The notes under the pieces are model-generated. The model made no database searches. It was given only the letters and a program-made list of their open reading frames with translations, and was not told the origin of the DNA. 64,000 bases of DNA, from positions 186,001-250,000 of the forward strand of contig NZ_JAGHRA010000001.1 of assembly GCF_017744015.1 (NCBI RefSeq), written 5' to 3'. Positions 37,695-51,255 of this stretch are shown here, one piece after another (positions within the stretch are counted from its first letter, which is position 1; each line of letters starts with the position of its first letter). A program made the position numbers and the translations under genes. This stretch comes from Paracoccus sp. R12_2 (GTDB lineage Bacteria; Pseudomonadota; Alphaproteobacteria; Rhodobacterales; Rhodobacteraceae).

Positions 37695-37769
37695 CGCGGC
37701 GCGCTTGTGATGACGCCCGCGCTTGGGTATGGACGATCAAGGACGCTGCACGAAGGAGGCGATAGGCCC

Positions 37770-38756
37770 ATGGCACAACTGGTCACGATCTTTGGCGGGT
37801 CTGGCTTTGTCGGCCGGCAGGTGGCGCGCATCATGGCCCGGCGCGGCTGGCGGGTGCGTGTCGCGGTGCGCCGACCGGACGAAGCCCTGTTCACGCGCAC
37901 CTATGGCGCGGTCGGGCAGGTCGTCCCGGTGCTGTGCAATATCCGCGACGAGGATTCTGTCCGCGCAGCGATGTCGGATGCCGACGCGGTGGTGAACTGC
38001 GTCAATATCGAACGCCCCGAGGGCAAGAGCAATTTTCACACCGTCTTCGAAGAGGGTGCGACCCATATCGCTCGCCTCTCGAAGGAAATGGGTGTCCGGC
38101 ATGTCGTGCACATCTCGGGGATCGGCGTCGATCCCGATTCGGCCAGCCGATATGTCGCCGCGAAGGCACGCGGCGAGGCAGCGGTGCTGGAGCATCGCCC
38201 CGACGCGATCGTGCTGCGCCCTTCGGTGATCTTCGGAACCGACGATCATTTCTACAACCGCTTTGCCAGCATGGCGCGGCTGGGACCGGTCATGCCGATC
38301 GCCGGCGCGCGGACGCGCATGCAGCCGGTCTTCGTCGATGACGTCGCCACCGCCGCCGCGATGGGCGCCGCGGGCGAGGCCAAGCCCGGCATCTATGAAC
38401 TGGGCGGCCCCGACGTGATGACCCTGCGCGAGATCGTCGGACAGGTGCTGAAGGCCACTCGCCGCCGCCGACTGGTTGTGAACATGCCGTTCTGGCTGGC
38501 AAGGATCGGCGCCGGAGTTCTGGACGGTGTGCAGTATGTCACCGGCGGACTATTCACCAACAAGATCCTGGGACGCGATCAGGTCATCCTGCTGCGTGAC
38601 GACAATGTCGTCAGCGAGGACGCCAGGGGCTTTGCCGATCTTGGAATACAGCCCACCGCCGCCGAGGCGGTGATCGAGGACTATCTTTGGCGTTTCCGTC
38701 CGTCGGGCCAGTATAACGCGATCAAGGATTCGGCGAAGAACCTGCGCAGCCTCTGA
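37770..38756 (+). CDS. NDUFA9-like atypical SDR (complex I-associated family)
   Basis: A 328-residue atypical short-chain dehydrogenase. [20 protein letters not shown] is the NADP-binding loop. The protein lacks the YxxxK active site, as in the complex I NDUFA9 family, and has [19 protein letters not shown], a family block. The homologous subunit stabilises respiratory complex I. GGAGG lies nine bases before the ATG at 37770. It is coupled to uppP by a one-base overlap (TGATG). Confidence 0.9.
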   Translation: MAQLVTIFGGSGFVGRQVARIMARRGWRVRVAVRRPDEALFTRTYGAVGQVVPVLCNIRDEDSVRAAMSDADAVVNCVNIERPEGKSNFHTVFEEGATHIARLSKEMGVRHVVHISGIGVDPDSASRYVAAKARGEAAVLEHRPDAIVLRPSVIFGTDDHFYNRFASMARLGPVMPIAGARTRMQPVFVDDVATAAAMGAAGEAKPGIYELGGPDVMTLREIVGQVLKATRRRRLVVNMPFWLARIGAGVLDGVQYVTGGLFTNKILGRDQVILLRDDNVVSEDARGFADLGIQPTAAEAVIEDYLWRFRPSGQYNAIKDSAKNLRSL

Positions 38757-39559
38757 TGGAACACAACACGATTGTCGCCGCGATCCTCGGACTTCTCGAG
38801 GGGCTGACCGAGTTCATTCCCGTCTCATCCACCGGCCATGTCCTGCTGGCGGGACATTTCCTTGATTTCCATTCCCCCGGTCGCGCTTTCGAGGTGGTGA
38901 TCCAGCTTGGCGCGGTTCTGGCGATCCTTGGTGTTTACGCCACCCGGCTGTGGAACATCCTGGCATCGGCCCCCCATGATCCCACCTCGCGCCGGTTCAT
39001 CGGCGCGGTGCTGCTGGCCTTCATGCCTGCCGTGGTCATCGGCGTCCTGGCCCATGACATCATCAAGACCGTGTTGTTCGAAACGCCGATGCTGATCGCG
39101 GTCATGCTGATCCTTGGTGGGATCGTGCTGCTGCTGGTGGATCGGTGGGCGACCAGCCCCCGCTTGTTCCGGGCCGAGGATTTCCCCCTGTCCATGGCCT
39201 TCAAGATCGGCGTGATCCAGTGCCTTGCGATGATCCCCGGCGTCTCGCGATCAGGGGCGACGATCGTCGGCGCACTGCTTCTGGGTGCGGACAAGCGGTC
39301 GGCGGCAGAGTTTTCGTTCTTTCTGTCCATGCCCACGATGCTTGGTGCCTTCGTCTATGACCTCTACAAGAATCGCGATGTCATCGACGCCGCGGCGCTG
39401 GACAACATCATCATCGGGTTCGTTTGCGCCTTCATCACCGCGATTCTGGTGGTGCGCTGGCTGCTTGGCTATGTGTCCAAGCGCGGCTACGGGCTGTTTG
39501 CATGGTGGCGGATCATCGTCGGAAGCGTTGTTTTGCTGGCCCTGGCGGCAGGAATGTAA
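38756..39559 (+). CDS. uppP: Undecaprenyl-diphosphatase UppP/BacA
   Basis: A 267-residue integral membrane phosphatase that recycles the lipid carrier of peptidoglycan synthesis and confers bacitracin tolerance. Both catalytic motifs are visible: [14 protein letters not shown] near 14-27 and [10 protein letters not shown] near 160, within seven or eight membrane helices. It is translationally linked to the NDUFA9-like gene. Confidence 0.95.
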   Translation: MEHNTIVAAILGLLEGLTEFIPVSSTGHVLLAGHFLDFHSPGRAFEVVIQLGAVLAILGVYATRLWNILASAPHDPTSRRFIGAVLLAFMPAVVIGVLAHDIIKTVLFETPMLIAVMLILGGIVLLLVDRWATSPRLFRAEDFPLSMAFKIGVIQCLAMIPGVSRSGATIVGALLLGADKRSAAEFSFFLSMPTMLGAFVYDLYKNRDVIDAAALDNIIIGFVCAFITAILVVRWLLGYVSKRGYGLFAWWRIIVGSVVLLALAAGM

Positions 39560-39565
39560 GTGATG

Positions 39566-39634
39566 CTGACCTAATTTCCTACCACCCGGACAAATACCGC
39601 CTTCTGATCAGCCAAAATCTCGCAAATAGGTCAG
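39566..39634. promoter_or_regulatory. Widely spaced inverted repeat upstream of gltD
   Basis: CTGACCTA (39566-39573) and TAGGTCAG (39627-39634) are perfect 8-base arms with a 53-base spacer in the 153-base leader of the glutamate synthase operon. Spacing of about five helical turns could suit looping by a dimeric regulator. Evidence is positional only. Confidence 0.3.
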
Positions 39635-39712
39635 GATTGCTGCCTTTTCATTCCCGGCCCCTTGGTTTATTGGGTCTGCGTAAGTTCCTGACAGTCGGAA
39701 GGTTGCGCAGCC

Positions 39713-41197
39713 ATGGCCACGCAGAAGATGCTGAAATTCGTTTCCACCCCGCGCGAGATGCCGGAAAAGCGCGATGCGGCGGAGCGCAGCGAAGACTTTC
39801 ACGAGATCTATCAGGAATACGCCGCGCAAAAGGCCGCCGAACAGTCCGGGCGGTGCAGCCAGTGCGGCGTGCCCTATTGCCAAAGCCACTGCCCGCTGCA
39901 CAACAACATCCCGGACTGGTTGCGCCTGACCGCGGAAGGCCGGCTCAAGGAAGCCTATCAGGTCAGCCAGGCGACCAACACCTTCCCCGAGATCTGCGGC
40001 CGCATCTGTCCGCAGGACCGGCTGTGCGAAGGCAACTGCGTCATCGAACAATCCGGCCACGGCACCGTCACCATCGGCGCGGTCGAGAAATACATCACAG
40101 ACACCGCCTGGCAGGAAGGCTGGGTCGCTGGCCCCGCCCCGTCCCAGGAACGCGCGGAAAGCATCGGCATCGTCGGTGCAGGTCCGGGCGGTCTGGCGGC
40201 GGCGGATTCGCTGCGCAGGATGGGGTTCCAGGTCACCATCTACGACCGCTACGACCGCGCGGGCGGGCTGATGACCTATGGAATTCCCGGTTTCAAGCTG
40301 GAAAAGGACGTGGTCATGCGGCGCAACAAGCTGCTGGAAGATGGCGGCGTCGAATTCGTCCTGAACTGCAATGTCGGCGAGGATATCAGCTTCGACGCGA
40401 TCCGTGGCAAGCATGACGCGGTGCTGATCGCCACCGGCGTCTACAAGACCCGCGATCTGGATATCGACAACGCCGAGGCCGACGGCGTCGTGCGCGCGAT
40501 CGACTATCTGACCGCCAGCAACAAGATCGATTTCGGCGACGACGTGCCCGATTTCGACGACGGCGAACTGAATGCCAAGGGCAAGCGCGTTGTTGTCATC
40601 GGCGGCGGCGACACCGCGATGGACTGCGTCCGCACCGCCATCCGGCAGGGCGCGCAATCTGTGAAATGCCTGTATCGCCGCGACCGGTCGAACATGCCCG
40701 GATCGCAGCGCGAGGTTCAGAACGCCGAGGAAGAAGGCGTTGAATTCGTGTGGCTTTCTGCGCCGGGTGCCTTTGCCGGCCACGTCACCGGAATCGCCGC
40801 CGAGGCACAGGAACGCGACGTGGATCAGGTCGGCCAGATCGCCAGCGTGCGGGTGCAGAAGATGCGCCTTGGCGCGCCCGATGTCACCGGACGTCAAAGC
40901 CCCGAGCTGATCGATGGCGCCGATTATGACGAACCCGCCGAACTGGTGATCAAGGCGCTGGGATTCGAGCCCGAAGATCTGCCCCGGCTGTGGGGCGTCG
41001 ATGGGCTGGAAGTGACGCGTTGGGGCACGATCAAGGCGAATTTCCAGACGCACCAGACCTCGATCCCCGGCGTCTATGCAGTGGGCGACATCGTGCGCGG
41101 CGCCAGCCTGGTCGTCTGGGCGATCCGCGACGGCCGCGAGGCCGCCGAGTCGATTGCCGGCTTCCTGACCGGCGAGGCCCGCGTGGCCGCAGAATAG
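39713..41197 (+). CDS. gltD: Glutamate synthase small subunit (GltD)
   Basis: A 494-residue NADPH-oxidising subunit that passes electrons to GltB for glutamate formation from glutamine and 2-oxoglutarate. The N-terminus has two cysteine clusters, CSQCGVPYCQSHCP and CGRICPQDRLCEGNC, for [4Fe-4S] centres. The FAD loop GAGPGGLAAADSLRR and the NADPH loop GGGDTAMDCVRTA follow, then VYAVGDIVRGASLVVWAIRDGR. The gltB gene lies 1.2 kb downstream behind two small genes. Confidence 0.96.
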   Translation: MATQKMLKFVSTPREMPEKRDAAERSEDFHEIYQEYAAQKAAEQSGRCSQCGVPYCQSHCPLHNNIPDWLRLTAEGRLKEAYQVSQATNTFPEICGRICPQDRLCEGNCVIEQSGHGTVTIGAVEKYITDTAWQEGWVAGPAPSQERAESIGIVGAGPGGLAAADSLRRMGFQVTIYDRYDRAGGLMTYGIPGFKLEKDVVMRRNKLLEDGGVEFVLNCNVGEDISFDAIRGKHDAVLIATGVYKTRDLDIDNAEADGVVRAIDYLTASNKIDFGDDVPDFDDGELNAKGKRVVVIGGGDTAMDCVRTAIRQGAQSVKCLYRRDRSNMPGSQREVQNAEEEGVEFVWLSAPGAFAGHVTGIAAEAQERDVDQVGQIASVRVQKMRLGAPDVTGRQSPELIDGADYDEPAELVIKALGFEPEDLPRLWGVDGLEVTRWGTIKANFQTHQTSIPGVYAVGDIVRGASLVVWAIRDGREAAESIAGFLTGEARVAAE

Positions 41198-41306
41198 GGC
41201 CGCACCGATGATGCACAGAACAGACACAGCGCGTGCACAGCACGTACACAGGCAACGCACGGTGGCCGTTGCGCGCAACGCCACCCGGCGCGGCGATGGA
41301 TCAGTC

Positions 41307-42020
41307 ATGCTGTCCTATCTGGCCGCGACGCTGGCGCTGGCCGCGGCATTGGCCGTCGCGCCCCACGCCGCCGAAGCCGCGACCTTCACCCCGCCGCAGG
41401 GCTGCAAGCTTGAGGTGACGGTGCAGAACCGCGGTTGTTCGGTCAGCCAGTATTACCGCTGCAGCGCCGATCCCGAAGGCGATCAGCGCAGCGCGATCTT
41501 TGGTCAGGACGGGCTGACGCATCTGTCGCGGATCGACGAAGAGACGCGCTGGATCGAAAGTGCCGATCCGCAGACCGGGCTGGAGGATCGGCTGGTCGAA
41601 GAAGCCAAGGATCACGCCAGTTTCAGCACGCTGCTGGACAGCGGTCGCGATGATTTCGATTTCTGGACCGTCTCGAACACTGGCGAGAGGCTGCACCATG
41701 TCGGTCAGGACGAGCTGACCGGCGAGACCGTCACCATCGACGGGGTCGAGCTGGAAAAGACCCGCTTCCGGCTGGTGACGCGCGACGAAAGCGGCGAGGC
41801 TCTGATCACACGGGAAGGTCAGCAGTTCATCAGCCGCACGATGCGCCGCTTTTATGGCGGGGTCGAGGAACAGAGCGACTGGACCGGCGAGACCCGCAAT
41901 ACCAATGACAGCCCGGTTCTGTTCAGCTTTCCCGGCGAAACCGGGTTCGGCGAGACCACGCCGCAATTCGATTGCGACCAGTTGATGACCAGCCTGAGGC
42001 TGCCGGAGGGCGGGGCATGA
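41307..42020 (+). CDS. Exported protein of unknown function inside the glt operon
   Basis: A 237-residue protein with signal peptide MLSYLAATLALAAALAVAPHAAEA. The mature part has four or five cysteines (two in the CKLEVTVQNRGCSVSQYYRC segment, one near the C-terminus) and acidic beta-rich sequence. The start at 41307 leaves a standard signal peptide; an upstream extension to 41208 is basic and unlike an export signal. No family recognised. It overlaps the GFA gene by four bases. Confidence 0.65.
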   Translation: MLSYLAATLALAAALAVAPHAAEAATFTPPQGCKLEVTVQNRGCSVSQYYRCSADPEGDQRSAIFGQDGLTHLSRIDEETRWIESADPQTGLEDRLVEEAKDHASFSTLLDSGRDDFDFWTVSNTGERLHHVGQDELTGETVTIDGVELEKTRFRLVTRDESGEALITREGQQFISRTMRRFYGGVEEQSDWTGETRNTNDSPVLFSFPGETGFGETTPQFDCDQLMTSLRLPEGGA

Positions 42021-42435
42021 CAACCACGCTTCACGGGCATTGCCTGTGCGGCGATGTCGCGATCACGCTGCGGGACTGGACGCCTGAAATCAGTGTCTGC
42101 CATTGCAGCATGTGCCGGCGTGCCGGGGGCGGGCTGATGGGTGGTTTCGTCGCGCCCGCAGACGCGGTGACGGTGACCGGCGAGGTGCGCCGGTATCGCG
42201 CCTCGGATTTCGCGGAACGCGCCTTCTGCCCGCGCTGTGGCGCCAATCTGTGGCTGCGCGACGACGGCGCCGATTACGAGCTGTCGCCGGGCCTGTTCGA
42301 CGACGCCGCCCGCTTTCCCCTGATCCGCGAGGTCTATGCCGACTGCGCGCATCGCTTTGCATCATTCTCGGGCGATCATCCCAGGATCACCCGCACCGAA
42401 TATGAATCCCACCAGCCCCATGTGGAGGCCGACAG

Positions 42436-42439
<4 letters not shown>
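42017..42439 (+). CDS. GFA-family zinc protein (glutathione-dependent formaldehyde-activating fold)
   Basis: A 140-residue protein of the GFA/CENP-V fold. GHCLCGDV, CHCSMCRRAGG and FCPRCGANL supply the zinc-binding cysteines at about 7-9, 29-34 and 82-85. Most GFA proteins do not act on formaldehyde and have unknown substrates. It overlaps the preceding exported-protein gene and gltB by four bases each, so it is co-translated with the glutamate synthase genes. Confidence 0.88.
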
Positions 42440-46983
<4,544 letters not shown>

Positions 46984-47010
46984 GCGCGGACCCCGCACCG
47001 GGATACATTG

Positions 47011-47040
47011 GGACGCGGCCCCTGCGGGCCGCGTCCTTTT
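47011..47040 (+). terminator. Rho-independent terminator of the glt operon
   Basis: A perfect 11-base stem, GGACGCGGCCC (47011-47021) and its complement (47026-47036), with a 4-base loop and TTTT. It lies 28 bases after the gltB stop. Confidence 0.9.
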
Positions 47041-47053
47041 CGTTATGCGGTTG

Positions 47054-47506
47054 TCAGAACTGGCGGCCGATCAGGCGGTCCAGCGACCAGCGCCCGCCGC
47101 CATGGGCCACGAAATACAGCGTGATCCCCAGCCAGATCAGCGACAGTTCCGCCCCGGGATAGCCCTCGGCCTTCATGATCCAGTGGAAATAGACCGTCAC
47201 CAGCAGCACGATCGAGGTGGCCAGCGCGGCAGGGCGGGTCAGCAGCCCCAGCACCAGCAGCAGACCGCCGATGAATTCGGTGCCCGCCAGCGCCGGCGAC
47301 CACAGCCAGCCGGGATGAAAGCCGATGCTTTCGACCATGCCGGTCGCGCCCATCGGATTGCTGATCTTGGGCAGCCCGTGCACCATGAAGGCGATCCCCG
47401 CGATGACGCGCATATAGGTCACGCTGATCGGCGACAGCAGGGCATAAAGGGGTTTCAGTTGCGGCACGATCAGGCCGCGCGTCTGGGTGGATGTGTCAGT
47501 CGTCAT
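47054..47506 (-). CDS. DoxX-family membrane protein
   Basis: A 150-residue membrane protein with four hydrophobic helices and the DoxX block YMRVIAGIAFMVHGLPKIS near 31-49, then GTEFIGGLLLVLGLLTRPAAL. DoxX-like proteins are linked to thiol/quinone redox balance at the membrane, but the specific role is unknown. A small exported protein is encoded 78 bases upstream on the same strand. Confidence 0.88.
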   Translation of the reverse strand: MTTDTSTQTRGLIVPQLKPLYALLSPISVTYMRVIAGIAFMVHGLPKISNPMGATGMVESIGFHPGWLWSPALAGTEFIGGLLLVLGLLTRPAALATSIVLLVTVYFHWIMKAEGYPGAELSLIWLGITLYFVAHGGGRWSLDRLIGRQF

Positions 47507-47584
47507 GTTTATCCTCGGGAAAGGCGCGCGCGTCGCGGCGCCGTGTATCGGATGGCAACCGGCACCATGCCGGTCACGGGAAGC

Positions 47585-47926
47585 TCAGCCGATCGCCGTG
47601 CGCGGGGGGCGCCATGGCGCATCGCAAACATGTGCGCCCCGCATCGGCAGGATGGCGATCAGGCCGGGTGCGGCGCGGGCGCGGGGGATGTCTGCGCGAT
47701 CCACGGCGGGAAACAGCTCGCAGCAGGGGCCGGACTTGTCTGCGGTTCCGGTCTGTGCAGCGGGCGGGGCCATTGCATGGCACATGTTCGCGGCGTGGAT
47801 CTGCGGCGAACACACGGACCGGGCCGGCGCCTGCGATGCCGCCGCGAAGGTCATCGACAGAATCGATGCGATCAGCGTCAGCGCGGCCAGATACCTCATC
47901 CGTGAGACCGAAGATTGTTGTGCCAT
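47585..47926 (-). CDS. Small exported Cys/His-containing protein (hypothetical)
   Basis: A 113-residue protein with signal peptide MRYLAALTLIASILSMTFAAASQA preceded by nine residues. The mature part has five cysteines and several His/Met (VCSPQIHAANMCHAM, CCELFP, GAHVCDAP), which could bind a metal such as copper. No family recognised. Same-strand position upstream of doxX suggests a joint transcript. The ribosome-binding site is weak, so the start may be the internal Met at 47899. Confidence 0.5.
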   Translation of the reverse strand: MAQQSSVSRMRYLAALTLIASILSMTFAAASQAPARSVCSPQIHAANMCHAMAPPAAQTGTADKSGPCCELFPAVDRADIPRARAAPGLIAILPMRGAHVCDAPWRPPRTAIG

Positions 47927-48086
47927 ATCCGCCGCTTCTATGACCCGACGCGACACCGTGCCGCAACCCCGACTGGCCGTCGATCACGCAGAGATGTGCG
48001 CCCATGCCCAGCCGGTGCTTGACCGAATCCCGGCCCTGGCGTCTGGTTTCGGCGGCACTGTCATGCAACAGCAGCGGAGAATCGCC

Positions 48087-48605
48087 ATGTCCGAACTGAT
48101 CGTCATCGCCTTCGACGATGAAACCACCGGTTTCGAGATGCGGGCCGAACTGGTCAAGATGCAGAAGGATTACCTGATCGAGATGGAGGACGCCGTCGTC
48201 GTCACCCGCGATGGCGAGGACGACATCAAGCTGCATCAGGCCGTCAACCTGACGGCGGCCGGCGCGGTCGGCGGCGGTTTCTGGGGCTCGTTGATCGGAC
48301 TGGTGTTCCTGAACCCGCTTCTGGGCGCGGCGGTGGGCGCGGGTGCCGGGGCGCTGGCCGGACGCTTTACCGATATCGGCATCAACGACGATTTCATGCG
48401 CGAGGTCGGCCATTCGCTGCAACCGGGCGGCTCGGCCGTTTTCGTGCTGGTGCGCAAGATGACCGCCGACAAGGTGCTGGACCGGTTGGAGCATTTTCAC
48501 CACAAGGGCAGGGTTCTGCAGACCTCGCTGTCCAAGGCCGACGAGGAAAAGCTGCGCGAGGCGCTGTCGGGACAGCACCCGCCGGCCGTGCCCGACGCGT
48601 CCTGA
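48087..48605 (+). CDS. DUF1269-family membrane protein
   Basis: A 172-residue protein. After the SELIVIAFDDETTGFEMRAELVKMQKDYLIEMEDAVVV opening it has a glycine-rich hydrophobic hairpin (AAGAVGGGFWGSLIGLVFLNPLLGAAVGAGAGALAG, about 65-100) followed by the conserved DIGINDDFMREVGHSLQPGGSAVFVLV block. GCGGAGAA precedes the ATG. The family is stress-related in several proteobacteria, but its biochemical role is not established. Confidence 0.87.
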   Translation: MSELIVIAFDDETTGFEMRAELVKMQKDYLIEMEDAVVVTRDGEDDIKLHQAVNLTAAGAVGGGFWGSLIGLVFLNPLLGAAVGAGAGALAGRFTDIGINDDFMREVGHSLQPGGSAVFVLVRKMTADKVLDRLEHFHHKGRVLQTSLSKADEEKLREALSGQHPPAVPDAS

Positions 48606-48658
48606 TCGCCGCAGCGGCGACTTGACGGGGCGGCAGGGCGCGTGACAAAGCCCTGTCC

Positions 48659-49393
48659 ATGATCCTGCGTGCGCTGTTCCGCCCTCCGGTCGCCGAGGCG
48701 CCACCCGAAAAGGGCAAGACTTCCGCCGCGAAACGCTGGCGGCCGTTGCGTCGCGTGCTGATCTGGCTGCGCTGGTTCGTCCTGCGCGTCCTGTTGCTGA
48801 TGGCGGTGCTGGTCGGCGTCTATGCGCTGATCAACCCGCCGACGACCTGGACCATCGTGGCCGAAGCGCGCAATCATCGCATCCAGCCACGGGACTGGGC
48901 CCGGATCGACGACATCTCGCCCGCCATGCGGCGCGCGGTGGTCGCGGCCGAGGATGCGAATTTCTGCCTGCATTGGGGCTTTGACATGACCGAGATCCGC
49001 AAGGTCGTGGCGTCGGGGTCCAGCCGGGGCGCATCGACGATCACCCAGCAGACCGCCAAGAACGTGTTTCTGTGGCAGGGCAGAAGCTGGCCGCGCAAGC
49101 TGCTGGAGACGGTCTATACCCCGATGATCGAGGCGCTGTGGTCCAAGCGGCGGATCCTTGAGGTCTATCTGAACGTGGCCGAATTCGGGCCGGGCATCTT
49201 TGGCGTGGGCGCCGCGGCGCGCGCCCATTACGGCGTCACGCCCGCGGAACTGACGCCGGTGCAGGCCGCGCGACTGGCCGCCGTCCTGCCGGCACCGAAA
49301 TCGCGCAGCGCAACCCGCGCCTCGGCCCGGTCGCGGTCGATTGCCGATGGCGCGGCGACGATTGCGCGGGATGGCCGCGCGGACTGCCTGTGA
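48659..49393 (+). CDS. mtgA: Monofunctional peptidoglycan glycosyltransferase MtgA
   Basis: A 244-residue inner-membrane GT51 enzyme that polymerises lipid II into glycan strands. A single membrane helix lies at about 33-58. The catalytic Glu98 is in VVAAEDANFCLHWGFD, followed by GASTITQQTAKNVFLW and KRRILEVYLNVAEFGPGIFGVGAAARAHYG. No transpeptidase domain is present. Confidence 0.95.
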   Translation: MILRALFRPPVAEAPPEKGKTSAAKRWRPLRRVLIWLRWFVLRVLLLMAVLVGVYALINPPTTWTIVAEARNHRIQPRDWARIDDISPAMRRAVVAAEDANFCLHWGFDMTEIRKVVASGSSRGASTITQQTAKNVFLWQGRSWPRKLLETVYTPMIEALWSKRRILEVYLNVAEFGPGIFGVGAAARAHYGVTPAELTPVQAARLAAVLPAPKSRSATRASARSRSIADGAATIARDGRADCL

Positions 49394-49472
49394 GGCGCGC
49401 GTTCCGGTTGAAACGCCGCCCCCCCGGCCTTATCAAGGCGCCGTTGCGAATGAAGGGGGTCTCGAGCAGTCG

Positions 49473-50159
49473 ATGAACAACAATACGCAGACCACGCGAC
49501 TTTACCATTCCATGCTGTCGCCGTTTTGCCGCAAGGTGCGGCTGGTTCTGGCCGAGAAGAAGATTGAGGTCGAACTGGTCGAAGAGAAATACTGGGAAAA
49601 TCCGCCCGATCTGAAACGCCGCAATCCCGCCGGAAAGCTGCCGGTGCTGCGCCATCGCGGCAACATGCTGGCCGAAAGTCAGGCAATCATCGAATATCTG
49701 GACGAGGCCGTGCCCGAGCCCGCCCTGATGCCGCGCCAGCCGCTGGAGCGTCACGAGGTGCGCCGGCTGTGCGCGTGGTTCGACGACAAGTTCAACGCCG
49801 AGGTGACCTTGCCGATCATGACCGAGCGGGTCTGGAAAAAGGTCATGCGGTCCGGCTATCCCGACAGCCGGGCGGTCAAGGACGGCCTGCGCGCCATCAA
49901 GGAACATATCGACTATCTGACCACGCTGCTGGAGGAACGCCGCTGGCTTGCCGGAAACAGCCTGTCGCTGGCCGATTTCACCGCCGCCGCGCATTTTTCC
50001 TGCCTGGACTATATCTCGGACGTGGACTGGGACCGGTCGGACGCGGTGCGCGACTGGTATGCCACGATCAAGTCACGCCCCGCCTTTCGCGGCGTGCTGG
50101 CCGATCAGGTGCCGGGCATCCACCCGGCCGCGCATTATGCCGAACTTGACTTCGGATAA
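49473..50159 (+). CDS. Glutathione S-transferase family protein
   Basis: A 228-residue GST. The thioredoxin-like N-terminal domain has [17 protein letters not shown] (Ser/Cys active-site region at about 13-18) and NPAGKLPVL with the cis-proline; the all-helical C-terminal domain has [22 protein letters not shown], a standard N-capping region. Substrate unknown. The 3' end is overlapped by the predicted queG start. Confidence 0.9.
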   Translation: MNNNTQTTRLYHSMLSPFCRKVRLVLAEKKIEVELVEEKYWENPPDLKRRNPAGKLPVLRHRGNMLAESQAIIEYLDEAVPEPALMPRQPLERHEVRRLCAWFDDKFNAEVTLPIMTERVWKKVMRSGYPDSRAVKDGLRAIKEHIDYLTTLLEERRWLAGNSLSLADFTAAAHFSCLDYISDVDWDRSDAVRDWYATIKSRPAFRGVLADQVPGIHPAAHYAELDFG

Positions 50160-51255
50160 GGATGGGGGGCGCCGCCCCCCATCGCCTGACGGCGATCCCC
50201 CCCGGGGTATTTCGGCAAACGAGAAACTGAAAGACGCGCTGGCCGCCGAGGCCGAGGCGATCGGGTTCGCCAAGATGCGCATTGCCCGCCCCGACGCCGT
50301 GCCCGAGATCGCCGGTCGGCTGCAGTCGTTCCTGCGCGCCGGACGGCATGGGCAGATGGGCTGGATGGCCGAGCGCAGCCATTGGCGCGGCGATCCCTCG
50401 GCGCTGTGGCCCGAAGCCCGCGCGGTGATCATGCTGGCCGATCTTTATACCCCCGACCATGATCCGATGGCCGTGCTGGAGGCGCGCGACCGGGCGGCGA
50501 TCAGCGTCTATGCCCAGGGGCGCGATTATCACGACCTGGTCAAGAAGCGACTGAAGCGGCTGGGGCGCTGGTTGCTGGAACAGGCGCGAGGCCATGAAAT
50601 CAAGGTCTTCGTGGATACCGCCCCGGTCATGGAAAAGCCGCTGGCGCAGGCCGCCGGGCTGGGCTGGCAGGGCAAGCATACCAACCTGCTGGCCCGCGAT
50701 CTGGGAAGCTGGTTCTTTCTGGGGGCGATCTTCACGACGCTGGACCTGCCCGAGGACGCGCCCGAGGGCGAGCATTGCGGCAGTTGCCGGGCCTGTCTGG
50801 ACATCTGTCCGACCGACGCGTTTCCCGCCCCGTTCCAGCTGGATGCGCGGCGCTGCATTTCCTATCTGACGATCGAACACAAGGGCCCGGTCGATCCGGA
50901 TCTGCGGCCGCTGATGGGCAACCGGATCTATGGCTGCGACGACTGTCTGGCGGTCTGCCCGTGGAACAAGTTCGCGCGCGAAGGTGCCGAGATGCGCTAT
51001 CGCGGCCTTGTCGGCGCCCCGCCGCTGGCCGAACTGGCCGCGCTGGACGATGCAGGATTCCGTGAGCGATTTTCGGGCAGTCCGATCAAGCGCATCGGCC
51101 GCGACCGGCTGGTGCGCAACGTGCTGTATGCGATCGGCAATTCCGGCACGCCCAGTCTGAGACCGGTCACCCAGGCCCTGACCGAAGACGCAGACGGCGC
51201 GGTGGCCGACGCGGCAAGATGGGCAGCGATGCGGCTGGACGGCACGCGCGGCTAA
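50137..51255 (+). CDS. queG: Epoxyqueuosine reductase QueG
   Basis: A cobalamin-dependent [4Fe-4S] reductase that performs the last step of queuosine formation in t[20 protein letters not shown] and [14 protein letters not shown] are its two ferredoxin-like cysteine sets; [27 protein letters not shown] is the family block. ATG 50137 is the nearest canonical in-frame start, giving 372 residues. It reads through a palindromic element (50161-50212), so the natural start may be an unusual codon after that element. The stop overlaps the RTX gene's stop. Confidence 0.93.
   Translation: MPNLTSDKDGGRRPPSPDGDPPRGISANEKLKDALAAEAEAIGFAKMRIARPDAVPEIAGRLQSFLRAGRHGQMGWMAERSHWRGDPSALWPEARAVIMLADLYTPDHDPMAVLEARDRAAISVYAQGRDYHDLVKKRLKRLGRWLLEQARGHEIKVFVDTAPVMEKPLAQAAGLGWQGKHTNLLARDLGSWFFLGAIFTTLDLPEDAPEGEHCGSCRACLDICPTDAFPAPFQLDARRCISYLTIEHKGPVDPDLRPLMGNRIYGCDDCLAVCPWNKFAREGAEMRYRGLVGAPPLAELAALDDAGFRERFSGSPIKRIGRDRLVRNVLYAIGNSGTPSLRPVTQALTEDADGAVADAARWAAMRLDGTRG
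50161..50212. repeat. Composite palindromic intergenic element
   Basis: Hairpin 1 is GATGGGGGGC/GCCCCCCATC (50161-50183, loop GCC). Hairpin 2 is ATCGCC/GGCGAT (50181-50196, loop TGAC). They are followed by C7G4 and TATTT (50197-50212). The order G-run hairpin, small hairpin, CCCCGGGGTATTT recalls a dispersed element common between genes in Rhodobacterales. Only one copy is seen here. Confidence 0.6.
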
